This document shows positions 7,566-17,437 of a stretch of DNA of 44,521 nucleotides, one piece after another (position 1 is the first letter of the stretch; each line of letters begins with the position of its first letter). This DNA is from DASXYG01 sp036502625 (GTDB lineage Bacteria > Actinomycetota > Actinomycetes > Streptosporangiales > Streptosporangiaceae). The position numbers were made by a program, and so were the translations under genes. The notes beneath the pieces are model-generated. The model was given only the letters and a program-made list of their open reading frames with translations. It was not told the origin of the DNA and did no database searches. The stretch is taken from positions 1 to 44,521 of the forward strand of contig DASXYG010000099.1 of assembly GCA_036502625.1 (NCBI GenBank). Direction: 5' to 3'.

Positions 7566-8825
7566 GTGTCCGAACCATCCATGATCGACCCGGAGATCGG
7601 CTTCAACCTCTCCGACATGGAGTTCTGGGGCCTGCCGATCGACGAGCGCGACGCGGCGTTCGCCCGGCTGCGCGCCCGCCCGCACCCCGCGTTCTTCTCC
7701 GAGATCGACTACGGCGTCGTGCCGCCCGGCGACGGCTACTACGCGCTGACCCGCCACGCGGACGTCACCGAGGCCAGCCGCCATCCGGACGTCTTCAGCT
7801 CCGTACCGTCCGCGGTCTCCATCCCGGACATGCCGCCGGAGTTCGCGGAGTACTTCGGCTCGCTGATCAACATGGACGACCCGCGGCACGCGAAGATCCG
7901 CCGCATCGTCTCGCGGGCCTTCACGCCCCGGATGATCCAGCGGTTCAACGACGACGTGCAGGTCGCCGCCGACAGGATCGTGGACGACCTGCGCGCGACC
8001 GGCCCCTGCGACTTCGTCTACAACGTGGCCGCCCGGCTCCCGCTGAAGTTCATCTGCGACATGATGGGCATCCCGGCGAGCGCGTACGAGTCCGTGCTGG
8101 AGAACTCCAACGTCATCCTGGCCGGCTTCGACCCCGAGTTCCTCAGCCTCGACCCCGAGGAGACGGCGCTGAAGCTGCTCAACGCCGGGCAGGGGCTGCA
8201 GGACCTCGTCCAGGACCTCGGCCGCCACCGCCGCGAGCACCCAACGGACGACCTGACGTCCGCGCTCGTCAACGCGAACGTCGACGGGGAGCAGCTCACC
8301 GACCAGGAGCTCGGCTCGTTCTTCATCATCCTGGCCGTCGCCGGGAACGAGACCACCCGCAACGCGATCAGCCACGGCATGCACCTGCTCACCGGCAACC
8401 CCGACCAGCGCGCCCTGCTGATGTCCGACATCGAGCGGTACCTCCCCGGCGCCGTCGAGGAGATCGTCCGGTACGCGTCCCCGGTGATCTGGATGCGCCG
8501 CACGCTGACCCGCGCCTTCGAGATGAACGGCCACGCGTACACCGCGGGCGACAAGGCGCTGCTGTTCTACGGCTCGGCCAACCGCGACGCCGCGGTCTTC
8601 ACCGACCCGGACCGCTTCGACATCACCCGCGACCCCAACCCGCACGTCGGCTTCGGCGGCCCCGGCCCGCACTTCTGCCTGGGCGCCCACCTAGCACGCC
8701 GGGAGATCACCGTGATGTTCCGCGAGCTGCTGACCCGCGTGCCGGACATCCGTACGACCGCCGAACCCGACCGCCTGCTGTCCAGCTTCATCAACGGCAT
8801 CAAGCACCTGCCCTGCGAGTTCTGA
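7566..8825 (+). CDS. cytochrome P450
   Basis: 419 residues, typical for a soluble bacterial P450. The I-helix oxygen-activation motif is AGNETT (about residues 258-263), the K-helix ExxR is EEIVR, and the heme loop is FGGPGPHFCLG with the heme-ligand Cys at residue 371 (codon 8676-8678). It should accept electrons from a ferredoxin, but no redox partner is encoded nearby. Overall it resembles the CYP124/125/142-like group that oxidises sterol or branched lipid chains; this is a general impression, not an assignment. Start GTG 7566 or ATG 7581 are both plausible. It is divergent from the 7418 gene and convergent with the 8839 hydrolase, with only 13 bases between stops. Confidence 0.92.
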   Translation: MSEPSMIDPEIGFNLSDMEFWGLPIDERDAAFARLRARPHPAFFSEIDYGVVPPGDGYYALTRHADVTEASRHPDVFSSVPSAVSIPDMPPEFAEYFGSLINMDDPRHAKIRRIVSRAFTPRMIQRFNDDVQVAADRIVDDLRATGPCDFVYNVAARLPLKFICDMMGIPASAYESVLENSNVILAGFDPEFLSLDPEETALKLLNAGQGLQDLVQDLGRHRREHPTDDLTSALVNANVDGEQLTDQELGSFFIILAVAGNETTRNAISHGMHLLTGNPDQRALLMSDIERYLPGAVEEIVRYASPVIWMRRTLTRAFEMNGHAYTAGDKALLFYGSANRDAAVFTDPDRFDITRDPNPHVGFGGPGPHFCLGAHLARREITVMFRELLTRVPDIRTTAEPDRLLSSFINGIKHLPCEF

Positions 8826-8838
8826 CCCCGCCCGCGGC

Positions 8839-9549
8839 TCAGCGGCTGACGCCGCGTTCGACCGACTCGACCCAGCCGCTGAGCGTACGGGTGAAGGTCT
8901 CCGGGAACTCGAGGCTCCACAGGTGGCCGGCGTCCGGGATGACCTGGAGCTGCGCGCCCTGGATGCCGCGCGCCACGGCCAGCGCGTTGCCGAAGTTGGC
9001 GCGGTCGTCGCCGCCGCACAGGACGAGCGTGGGACGGCGGATCTCGCGCAGCCGGGGGCGCAGGTCGATCAGGGACATCTCGCGGTTGGCCTCGCGGAGC
9101 GTCTGCTTGCCCGCGGTGCGCATGTCGTCGACGGCCGTACGCGCGACCTCGTCGCCGTAGCGCGCGTACAGGCGGCGCGTGCCGGACAGGGTCGTGGACC
9201 ACGGCGCGGCGGTGGTCGCGATCCGCTGCACGCCCATGACGAACCGGGGCGCGTGCGCGATCGCCCCGGACAGCACGAGGCTGCGCACCCGGTCAGGGGC
9301 GGCGAGCGCGGCCGGGATGGCGACCGTCGCGCCCAGCGACAGCCCGCACAGGTGCACCGGTTCGTCCTCCGCGCGCAGCGCGGTGACGACCGTCTCGATG
9401 GCCCGGGCCAGCGTGAACGGCCCCGGTGATCCCCCATGCCCCGGGAGGTCGGGCGCCAGAATGCGGTAGCGGCCCTTGAGGTCCGCGACCTGCCGCTCCC
9501 ACATCCGGTGGCTGAGGCCGAGCGCGTGCAGCAACGCGATGGTGGTCAC
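8839..9549 (-). CDS. alpha/beta hydrolase, lactonase/esterase type
   Basis: 236 residues. LLHALGLSHRMWERQ is the oxyanion strand, PGHGGSPGP the turn, and CGLSLG the nucleophile elbow with an intact Ser. GGDDRANFG supplies the acid and DAGHLWSLEFP the His. It resembles 3-oxoadipate enol-lactonase (PcaD) and related carboxylesterases, but no other protocatechuate gene is nearby, so a generic hydrolase call is safer. The start is GTG at 9549 with only a weak ribosome site. A 9-base perfect inverted repeat (9563-9594) sits directly upstream and may be an operator for this gene. Confidence 0.8.
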   Translation of the reverse strand: MTTIALLHALGLSHRMWERQVADLKGRYRILAPDLPGHGGSPGPFTLARAIETVVTALRAEDEPVHLCGLSLGATVAIPAALAAPDRVRSLVLSGAIAHAPRFVMGVQRIATTAAPWSTTLSGTRRLYARYGDEVARTAVDDMRTAGKQTLREANREMSLIDLRPRLREIRRPTLVLCGGDDRANFGNALAVARGIQGAQLQVIPDAGHLWSLEFPETFTRTLSGWVESVERGVSR

Positions 9550-9562
9550 CTTGTCGTCTTTA

Positions 9563-9594
9563 CCATTACCGGCGCCGTCATCGCACGGTAATGG
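9563..9594. promoter_or_regulatory. inverted repeat, candidate operator
   Basis: CCATTACCG (9563-9571) and CGGTAATGG (9586-9594) are perfect 9-base arms with a 14-base spacer, 14 bases upstream of the hydrolase GTG. The AT-containing arms stand out in this GC-rich DNA. Confidence 0.5.
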
Positions 9595-9648
9595 CCGCGG
9601 ATTCGCCGCTCACCGGATCCAGCCCCAGGTTCAGGTCCCGCGACGGCG

Positions 9649-11196
9649 TCAGCGCAGTTCGCGCTTCAAGATCTTTCCGGTGGCCGTCATCGGGAGGTCG
9701 TCGCGGAACTCCACGATCCGCGGGTACTTGTACTGCGCCATGTTCTCCTGGCTCCAGGCGATCAGCTCGGCCTCGGTGACCGTGGCGTCCGGGGTGCGGA
9801 TGACGTACGCCTTGATCTCCTCGCCGTGGCCCTCGTTCGGGATGCCGACCACCGCGGCCAGGCTCACCTGCGGGTGCGTCATCAGCACCTCTTCGAGCTC
9901 GCGCGGGTACACGTTGAACCCGCCGCGGATGATCATGTCCTTGGCGCGGTCGACGATCGTGTAGTAGCCGTCGGCGTCGCGCGTGGCGATGTCGCCCGTA
10001 CGGAACCAGCCGTCGCGCAGCACGTCCGCGGTGGCGTCCGGGCGCCCGTAGTAGCCCTTCATCACGTTGTGGCCCTTGACCGCGATCTCGCCCGGCTCGC
10101 CGTCGGGCGCGTCGGCCCAGTCGGCGCCGAGGAGCCGCATCTGGACGCCCCAGATCGGCACGCCGATCGTGCCCGGCTTCGTCGGGCGGTCGGGCCGGTT
10201 GAACGACGCGACCGGCGCCGTCTCCGACAGCCCGTACCCCTCGAGGACGTCGAGCCCGAACCGCTCCTTGACGCCGCGCAGTACCTCAAGCGGCAGCGCC
10301 GAACCGCCGGACACCGCGACGTTCAGCGTGTCGGAGATGCCCTCGACGTCGTGGTCGGCGAGCTTCGGGTAGCCGAGCAGCGCCCAGTACATCGTCGGCA
10401 CGCCCGCGAAGAACGTGACCTTCTCGCGCTCCATCAGCGCCAGCGCCTCGCCGGGCGCGAACCGCGCCTGGAGCACCATCGTGGCGTGCCGGTAGAACGC
10501 GGTGTTCATCACCACCGTCTGGCCGAACGAGTGGAACAGCGGCAGCGCGGCCAGGAACACGTCGTGGTCGGCGGCGGCGAACATCGAGTCGGACACGATC
10601 GCGTTCATCAGCATGTTCGCGTGCGTGAGCTCGGCGCCCTTGGGCTGGCCCGTGGTGCCGCTGGTGTAGAGGATCACGGCGGTGTCCTCCGGCGACGCGA
10701 CGTACGTGTCGAACGTGCCGGGCACGCCGTCCAGCGCGGCCCACAGGGTGGTCGCGCCGTCGATCGTGGACTCGGTGGCCAGCGGCGTCGCCGGCAGCGC
10801 GACGAAGTGCTCGCAGCGGTCGGCGTCGGCGAACCCGGCCCAGCCGCGCTCGCCGAGCGGCAGCTCCGGTGTGCCCTCGAAGCAGAAGATCGCCTTCGCG
10901 TCGGAGTCGTCCAGGTGGTAGGCGATCTCGCGGGCCGCGAGCAGGACGTTCAGCGGCACGACGGTGGCGCCGGCCTTCAGGATGCCGAAGTAGACCATCG
11001 GGACGTACGGCAGGTTCGGGCAGGCGAGCGCCACCTTGTCGCCGGGGCCCACGCCCCATGAGGCGAGCAGGTTCGCGACCTGCGCGGCGATCGTGTCGAC
11101 CATCGCGTACGACAACCGCATCTCGCCGAACACCACCGCGTCGCGGTCCGGGACCTCGCGGGCCGCGTCCTCGAGTACCACCGAGAGGTTCAGCAT
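9649..11196 (-). CDS. long-chain fatty acid / acyl-CoA ligase (AMP-forming)
   Basis: 515 residues of the ANL superfamily. The ATP loop is YTSGTTGQPKG, followed by the GYGLSETAP adenine site, RTGDIATRDADGYY with the ribose-binding Asp, the hinge VDRAKDMIIRGGFNVYP, and the catalytic Lys in TATGKILKREL at the C-terminus. All key residues are present. Role: activates a carboxylic acid to its acyl-CoA through an acyl-AMP. ATG 11196 follows GGGGAG with 5 bases; GTG 11208 is in frame but less likely. The gap to the hydrolase (start 9549) is about 100 bases, so the two may be separately transcribed. The substrate is unknown; medium to long chain by overall resemblance. Confidence 0.9.
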   Translation of the reverse strand: MLNLSVVLEDAAREVPDRDAVVFGEMRLSYAMVDTIAAQVANLLASWGVGPGDKVALACPNLPYVPMVYFGILKAGATVVPLNVLLAAREIAYHLDDSDAKAIFCFEGTPELPLGERGWAGFADADRCEHFVALPATPLATESTIDGATTLWAALDGVPGTFDTYVASPEDTAVILYTSGTTGQPKGAELTHANMLMNAIVSDSMFAAADHDVFLAALPLFHSFGQTVVMNTAFYRHATMVLQARFAPGEALALMEREKVTFFAGVPTMYWALLGYPKLADHDVEGISDTLNVAVSGGSALPLEVLRGVKERFGLDVLEGYGLSETAPVASFNRPDRPTKPGTIGVPIWGVQMRLLGADWADAPDGEPGEIAVKGHNVMKGYYGRPDATADVLRDGWFRTGDIATRDADGYYTIVDRAKDMIIRGGFNVYPRELEEVLMTHPQVSLAAVVGIPNEGHGEEIKAYVIRTPDATVTEAELIAWSQENMAQYKYPRIVEFRDDLPMTATGKILKRELR

Positions 11197-11356
11197 CGTG
11201 CTCCCCACCGCTCGTCACCTGTGGCCGTCGTCCGTACGGCCCACCTGCGTGCATCGATGCCCGAATCCTGTTGTATCCGCCGCCGCGATGCCAGCATCCG
11301 CGCGTAACAACCTGACGACTCCGGCGCTGACCGGCCACTTCACCGACTTGAAGGTG

Positions 11357-11374
11357 GCTTAATGCGTGCTTAAT
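11357..11374 (+). promoter_or_regulatory. 11-base direct repeat upstream of the CAP protein
   Basis: GCTTAAT occurs at 11357-11363 and 11368-11374, exactly 11 bases apart, about one helical turn. This is the spacing of OmpR/PhoP-type response-regulator sites. It lies 35-52 bases upstream of the CAP-domain gene. The word is AT-rich against the background. Confidence 0.35.
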
Positions 11375-11408
11375 CCGCTCCGCCCGGCAACGTCGGGATC
11401 ATCTCGCT

Positions 11409-12107
11409 ATGCACACGCGAACCCGTCTGATGGCCGCGGTCGCCGCCTTCGTCGTCATGGGCGCGCTCGCCACCGGCTGCGGTGACAAGGAGCAGCCGGG
11501 CGCGCGGAACGCCGCCGACGCCGGGCCGGGTACGGCGGGCAGTTCCGCGAGCCCGTCGCCCACCGCGAAGCCCAAGCCGCACAAGAAGAAGCGGGCGCAC
11601 CCCAAGCGGCACCACCGGCACCACGCGACGGCCCGTCCCCGCCGCCACCACCCGAAGCGGACGCACAAGATCACCGCGCCGCACCGTACGGCCACGCCCA
11701 AGCCCCGCCCGTCGGCCCCGTCGGTCGGCACGGCCGCCGAGGCCGCCGTCGTGAAGCTGGTCAACAAGGAGCGCGCGAAGCAGGGCTGCAAGTCTCTGCG
11801 CGTCGACCGGCGGCTGCGCGCCGCGGCGTACCTGCATTCCCGCGACATGGGCCTGCGCCACTACTTCGACCACGACAGCAAGGACGGCCGCACGCCGTGG
11901 GACCGCATCAAGGCGCAGGGCTACCTCTGGCCGTCCGCGGAGAACATCGCGGCGGGCCAGCCCACCCCGGCCTCGGTCATGGACGCCTGGATGCACAGCG
12001 CCGGCCACCGCGCGAACATCCTGAACTGCTCGTACAAGGCCATCGGCGTCGGCGAGTACAAGGCCGGCGGCACGCCCATCTGGACCCAGGACTTCGGCTT
12101 CAAGTAA
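11409..12107 (+). CDS. secreted CAP (SCP/PR1) domain lipoprotein with basic linker
   Basis: 232 residues. Lipobox ATGC near residue 24 after a hydrophobic segment. Residues about 48-100 are an extremely basic His/Lys/Arg/Pro linker (for example KPHKKKRAHPKRHHRHH). The rest, from about residue 108, is a CAP domain: LVNKERAKQGC, the conserved HSRDMGLRHYFDHD (His and acidic active-site residues), SAENIAAG, WMHSAGHRANIL and the closing WTQDFG. CAP proteins of this type are exported and often wall-associated; no activity is settled for bacterial ones. The linker could bind anionic wall polymers or metals. ATG 11409 has no clear ribosome site. A large hairpin follows. Confidence 0.85.
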   Translation: MHTRTRLMAAVAAFVVMGALATGCGDKEQPGARNAADAGPGTAGSSASPSPTAKPKPHKKKRAHPKRHHRHHATARPRRHHPKRTHKITAPHRTATPKPRPSAPSVGTAAEAAVVKLVNKERAKQGCKSLRVDRRLRAAAYLHSRDMGLRHYFDHDSKDGRTPWDRIKAQGYLWPSAENIAAGQPTPASVMDAWMHSAGHRANILNCSYKAIGVGEYKAGGTPIWTQDFGFK

Positions 12108-12117
12108 GCCGTCCCCG

Positions 12118-12177
12118 ATGAGACCGGGGCGTTCGGCCACACTCCCCCTCGTGGCGGGCGTCCCGGTCTCCTCATCT
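12118..12177 (+). terminator. large two-part hairpin after the CAP gene
   Basis: GATGAGACCGGG (12118-12129) pairs with CCCGGTCTCCTCATC (12163-12177) apart from a small bulge. Inside, GCCAC (12137-12141) pairs with GTGGC (12152-12156). It begins 10 bases after the stop, so it is the likely terminator. Confidence 0.6.
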
Positions 12178-12248
12178 CCCGCGCCGGGGGACGCGGCTCG
12201 TCCCCGGGAGGGATGCCGCGCACGCCCCGGCACCGTGATCATCGGGGC

Positions 12249-13259
12249 ATGACGGTACGGACACCGGTACTGACCCGGTCGGACGAGGGACCACGCTGGG
12301 CGCGGATCGCGCCGTACGCGGCGGGGGGCGGCGCGCTGCTGTACGGCGCGCTGCGCACGTACTGGGCGCTCGGCCACCGGCCGTTCCTCCCGCCCATGGG
12401 CACGGACCTCGGCGTGATGTCCGGCTGGGGGATCGTCGCGCTGTGCGCGGGCGCCGCCGTCATCGCGCCGCTCACCGTACGGGTGACGGCCGGGCGTACG
12501 GCCGCGGCGGTGCGGGCGCTCGCCTGGGCGGTGGGCGCCGGGATCGTCGCGTCCGCCGTCCTGCTCGTGCTCGACGTGGTCGCGCTGGTCTTCCCCGGCA
12601 TCGGCATACCGCACAACGCCGCCGCCCTGTCCAGCCGGGCCGGATGCGCCGCGGTCGGCGCCGCGCTGCTCGCCTCGGCGCTGGCCGCGCGGCGCCGCGC
12701 CCGCGCCGCCTGCCCGTACTGCGGCCGTACGGACCGCTCGGCGGCGCACGCCGGGCACGCGGACGAGGTGCCGCGGTGGGCGCGGATCGCCGGGTACGCC
12801 GCGGTCGCCGGCTGCCTGACCCGGCTGGCCGCGCAGGCGAGCGTGGGGTTCGGGCCGAGCGGCAGCCCGCTAGGCCGCGAGTCGACGACCGCCGGGACCG
12901 CGTTCATCGTCTGCCTGGTGCTGGCCGGCACCCTGCTGCCGCTCGCGCTCGTCCACCACTGGGGCCGGGTCTTCCCCCGCTGGGTGCCCGGCCTGGCCGG
13001 CCGCGGCGTGCCGCGCGCGGTGCCGCTCGTGCCCGCGTGGCTGGTCGCGGGCGGGCTGCTGCTGTACTTCGGGATCAGCCTGGTGGAGCTCGTCATCCAG
13101 ACGGCCGCCGGGTCGCCGGTCGCCGGCGACGGCCTGTCCGCCGGGTTCTTCTGGGCGGCGGTCGGCGGCTACGTCACGTGGGGGACCGGCCTCGCCCTGG
13201 CGGCGTACGCGTACGGCGCGCGGACCCGCCGCGCCTGCGCGCGCTGCGGGCGCGGATAG
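12249..13259 (+). CDS. internally duplicated membrane protein with two zinc-ribbon-like tails
   Basis: 336 residues and mostly hydrophobic. Two halves align: residues 15-150 open with GPRWARIAPYAAGGGALLYGALR and end at a CPYCGRTD knuckle; residues 170-336 open with VPRWARIAGYAAVAGCLTRLA and end at CARCGRG. (Each opening is given by its core RWARIA-YAA.) Each half has about four membrane helices followed by a CxxC-type cytosolic knuckle. Two CxxC pairs could together hold one zinc ion. The fold resembles DUF3995-like small membrane proteins. Function unknown. ATG 12249 fits the homologous start of the second half; the upstream GTG-rich extension is unlikely. Confidence 0.6.
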   Translation: MTVRTPVLTRSDEGPRWARIAPYAAGGGALLYGALRTYWALGHRPFLPPMGTDLGVMSGWGIVALCAGAAVIAPLTVRVTAGRTAAAVRALAWAVGAGIVASAVLLVLDVVALVFPGIGIPHNAAALSSRAGCAAVGAALLASALAARRRARAACPYCGRTDRSAAHAGHADEVPRWARIAGYAAVAGCLTRLAAQASVGFGPSGSPLGRESTTAGTAFIVCLVLAGTLLPLALVHHWGRVFPRWVPGLAGRGVPRAVPLVPAWLVAGGLLLYFGISLVELVIQTAAGSPVAGDGLSAGFFWAAVGGYVTWGTGLALAAYAYGARTRRACARCGRG

Positions 13260-13291
13260 CGCGTCCTGCGAATCCGCCCCGGCCGCTGCGC

Positions 13292-13297
13292 TATTCT
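13292..13297 (+). promoter_or_regulatory. -10 element of the leuS leader
   Basis: TATTCT ends 6 bases before the leader-peptide ATG at 13304, so transcription should begin at or next to the A of that ATG, giving a leaderless short ORF. No clear -35 is visible. Confidence 0.55.
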
Positions 13298-13303
13298 GGT
13301 GCC

Positions 13304-13342
13304 ATGCGTACCGGCATGCTGCTCCTTACTCAGCCGCGCTGA
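13304..13342 (+). CDS. leucine-rich leader peptide (leuS attenuator)
   Basis: A 12-codon ORF, MRTGMLLLTQPR, with three consecutive Leu codons (CTG CTC CTT, 13319-13327) and the next base pairs belonging to a hairpin that begins at codon 10. It is followed by an intrinsic terminator and then the leucyl-tRNA synthetase gene. This is the classical layout of ribosome-mediated attenuation: a shortage of charged leucine tRNA stalls the ribosome on the Leu run and changes the downstream folding. The start is probably leaderless, judged from TATTCT 6 bases upstream. Confidence 0.8.
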   Translation: MRTGMLLLTQPR

Positions 13343-13388
13343 CCGAACGAACTCAGCGCGGCGCCCCCATGACCGGGGGCTTTTCTTA
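13333..13388 (+). terminator. leuS attenuator hairpins and intrinsic terminator
   Basis: First hairpin: GCCGCGCTGA (13333-13342) with TCAGCGCGGC (13353-13362), a perfect 10-pair stem that overlaps the leader stop codon. Second hairpin: GCCCCC (13363-13368) with GGGGGC (13375-13380), loop ATGACC, followed by TTTTCTTATT. The second is one of very few T-tract terminators in this window, which suggests real regulatory use. I could not identify a convincing antiterminator by eye. Confidence 0.8.
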
Positions 13389-13451
13389 TTGAGGGCCTCA
13401 GGTGGGCAAGGCGGCAATCGGCCGGAAGATCAGCAGTCGGTGAGGACCATC

Positions 13452-15923
<2,472 letters not shown>

Positions 15924-15932
15924 CGGGGCGGC

Positions 15933-16307
15933 TCACGGCTCGGGCGGGCCGTCCCCGGTGTCGTACGGGGGCGGTTCGTACCGTTCCAGCATCGCCACGA
16001 GGTCGTCGGCGTCGACGAACCGGGCGAGCGGCGCCTGGTGGCGGATGCGCGTGCGGGCGTGCTCGCCGCCGTCGACGAAGATCAGCCGGTCGCCGAAGAC
16101 GCGGTTCAGCGCGCGGGTGGCGCTGCGCGTGCGCGACTGGAGGTAGCCGAGGTCGAGGACGATGGCGTCGGGACGGTCGGTGCGCGCCTTGCGGTAGGCG
16201 GCGCCGCTCTCGTTGGACTCGATGGCCACGTCGTGGCCGGCCGCGCGGAGCTCCGCGGCCCGTCGTCGTGCGGCCGGGTAGTCCCAATGCACGACCAGGA
16301 TGCGCAT
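15933..16307 (-). CDS. degenerate receiver (response-regulator-like) protein
   Basis: 124 residues. The order of strands is that of a CheY-like receiver: RILVVHWDYPAARRR (strand 1 with only one of the usual two acidic residues), DAIVLDLGYLQSR (strand 3 with the candidate phospho-Asp), and RLIFVDGG (strand 4). The conserved Lys near the end is not found; the region reads HQAPLARFV. No DNA-binding or other output domain is fused. It looks like a pseudo-receiver whose signalling is phosphate-independent or lost. No kinase gene is adjacent. ATG 16307 is preferred, with GGAAG upstream; GTG 16316 is in frame. It ends 9 bases from the convergent leuS. Confidence 0.6.
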   Translation of the reverse strand: MRILVVHWDYPAARRRAAELRAAGHDVAIESNESGAAYRKARTDRPDAIVLDLGYLQSRTRSATRALNRVFGDRLIFVDGGEHARTRIRHQAPLARFVDADDLVAMLERYEPPPYDTGDGPPEP

Positions 16308-16471
16308 GTCTGCCACTTCCAGCGCAGATCATGCTCGACGCGGTTGTGGCACCGGTCGTGGACGCCGCGGGCGCCCAGGGAAGAGGACCCTCCACCCCAG
16401 GCACCGAGCTGTGGGGCACCGGGGCGGCCTGCCCCGGCTCGGACATCGGCGGTGCGCCGGCCCCGGCCGTA

Positions 16472-16500
16472 CGCGCGCGGGTGGGGTTCACCCGCGCGCG
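16472..16500 (-). terminator. lexA terminator hairpin
   Basis: A perfect 12-pair GC stem (16472-16483 with 16489-16500), loop GGGTT, about 50 bases past the lexA stop. No T-tract. The rest of the roughly 240-base gap (16308-16548) shows nothing else I can name. Confidence 0.6.
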
Positions 16501-16548
16501 CCCCCAACGGCCGCGGCGACGATCAGGACTTCGGGTGGTGCGTGCGGG

Positions 16549-17238
16549 TCACACGCGCCGCAGGACGGAGACCACGCGGCCGAGGATGGTCGCGTCGTCT
16601 CCGGGGATGGGCTCGTAGTTCGGGTTGTGCGGCATGAGCCAGATGTGCTTGTCGGCGCGCTTGAGGGTCTTGACGGTGGCCTCGCCGTCGATCATCGCGG
16701 CGACGATGTCGCCGTTCTCGGCGTCTTCCTGCTGGCGGACGACGACCCAGTCGCCGTCGGCGATGGCGGCCTCGATCATGGAGTCGCCGACGACCTTGAG
16801 CAGGAACAGCGTGCCCTCGCCGACGAGCTGCTTCGGGAGGACGAAGACGTCCTCCACCGACTCCTCCGCGAGGATCGGGCCACCTGCGGCGATGCGGCCG
16901 ACGAGCGGTACGTACGTCGACTCCTCGTCGTTGCGCAGGGCGCCCTCGGTGGCCACGGCGGGCTGGCCGGGCAGGCGGACCTCGACGGCGCGCGGGCGGT
17001 TGGGGTCGCGGCGGAGGTAGCCCTTGCGCTCGAGCGCGGCGAGCTGGTGGGAGACGCTCGACGTGCTCTGCAGGCCGACCGCCTCGCCGATCTCGCGCAT
17101 CGACGGGGGATAGCCGCGCTGCTCGACCGACTCGCGGATGCACAGCAGAACCTTGTGCTGCCGCCAGGTGAGCGGCTTGCCGTCTGCGGGCTGCTCGGGC
17201 AGCTCGTGCACGGTGCCGCCCGCGTCTTTGCGCGCCAC
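16549..17238 (-). CDS. lexA: LexA repressor, SOS regulator
   Basis: 229 residues. The N-terminal winged helix-turn-helix contains YPPSMREIGEAVGL and STSSVSHQLAALERKGYL. The linker leads to the self-cleavage site Ala118-Gly119 in GRIAAGGP. The catalytic dyad is Ser153 in GDSMIE and Lys190 in ATVKTLKR. As a dimer it represses SOS genes; RecA filaments promote its self-cleavage after DNA damage. Start GTG 17238 with GAGGAGG upstream. Its own promoter carries an SOS box over the -35 (17324-17339), so it is autoregulated. It is divergent from a LysM gene, the same arrangement as Rv2720/Rv2719c. Confidence 0.98.
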   Translation of the reverse strand: MARKDAGGTVHELPEQPADGKPLTWRQHKVLLCIRESVEQRGYPPSMREIGEAVGLQSTSSVSHQLAALERKGYLRRDPNRPRAVEVRLPGQPAVATEGALRNDEESTYVPLVGRIAAGGPILAEESVEDVFVLPKQLVGEGTLFLLKVVGDSMIEAAIADGDWVVVRQQEDAENGDIVAAMIDGEATVKTLKRADKHIWLMPHNPNYEPIPGDDATILGRVVSVLRRV

Positions 17239-17298
17239 GGTGGTCGCCTCCTCGCCGATGAGGGTTCCCCCCTCTTTTCCGGGAGGTTCGTTGGGCCG

Positions 17299-17339
17299 AC
17301 GCTACCGGTCCGCACGGGAATTCTCAAACAACTGTTCGA
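17299..17339 (-). promoter_or_regulatory. lexA promoter with SOS box
   Basis: On the minus strand, TTGAGA (17327-17322) and TAGCGT (17304-17299) are separated by 17 bases, a good -35/-10 pair. The SOS box TCAAACAACTGTTCGA (17324-17339) differs from the actinobacterial consensus TCGAACnnnnGTTCGA at one base and overlaps the -35, so LexA binding would block RNA polymerase. Confidence 0.8.
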
Positions 17340-17375
17340 AGCGGCTCGAAAATGTCGGTCCCGTGCGGTAGAACA

Positions 17376-17407
17376 TCGTACGTACGTTCGATCGAAGATC
17401 TGTTCGA
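17376..17407 (+). promoter_or_regulatory. two abutting SOS boxes for the LysM gene
   Basis: TCGTACGTACGTTCGA (17376-17391) and TCGAAGATCTGTTCGA (17392-17407) each match TCGAACnnnnGTTCGA with one mismatch and share no bases, standing end to end. They lie 31 bases upstream of the LysM gene start at 17438. Two LexA dimers could bind side by side. Confidence 0.8.
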
Positions 17408-17437
17408 GCATGATCGCCGTTCTCCGGGAGGTCCGGG

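Noticed and set aside
8839..9549. PcaD (3-oxoadipate enol-lactonase) of a protocatechuate pathway
   Set aside because: The fold matches but no pca neighbours exist; kept as generic hydrolase.
13381..13451. T-box leader for leuS
   Set aside because: The conserved AGGGTGGnACCGCG sequence is missing and a Leu-rich peptide plus terminator is present instead.
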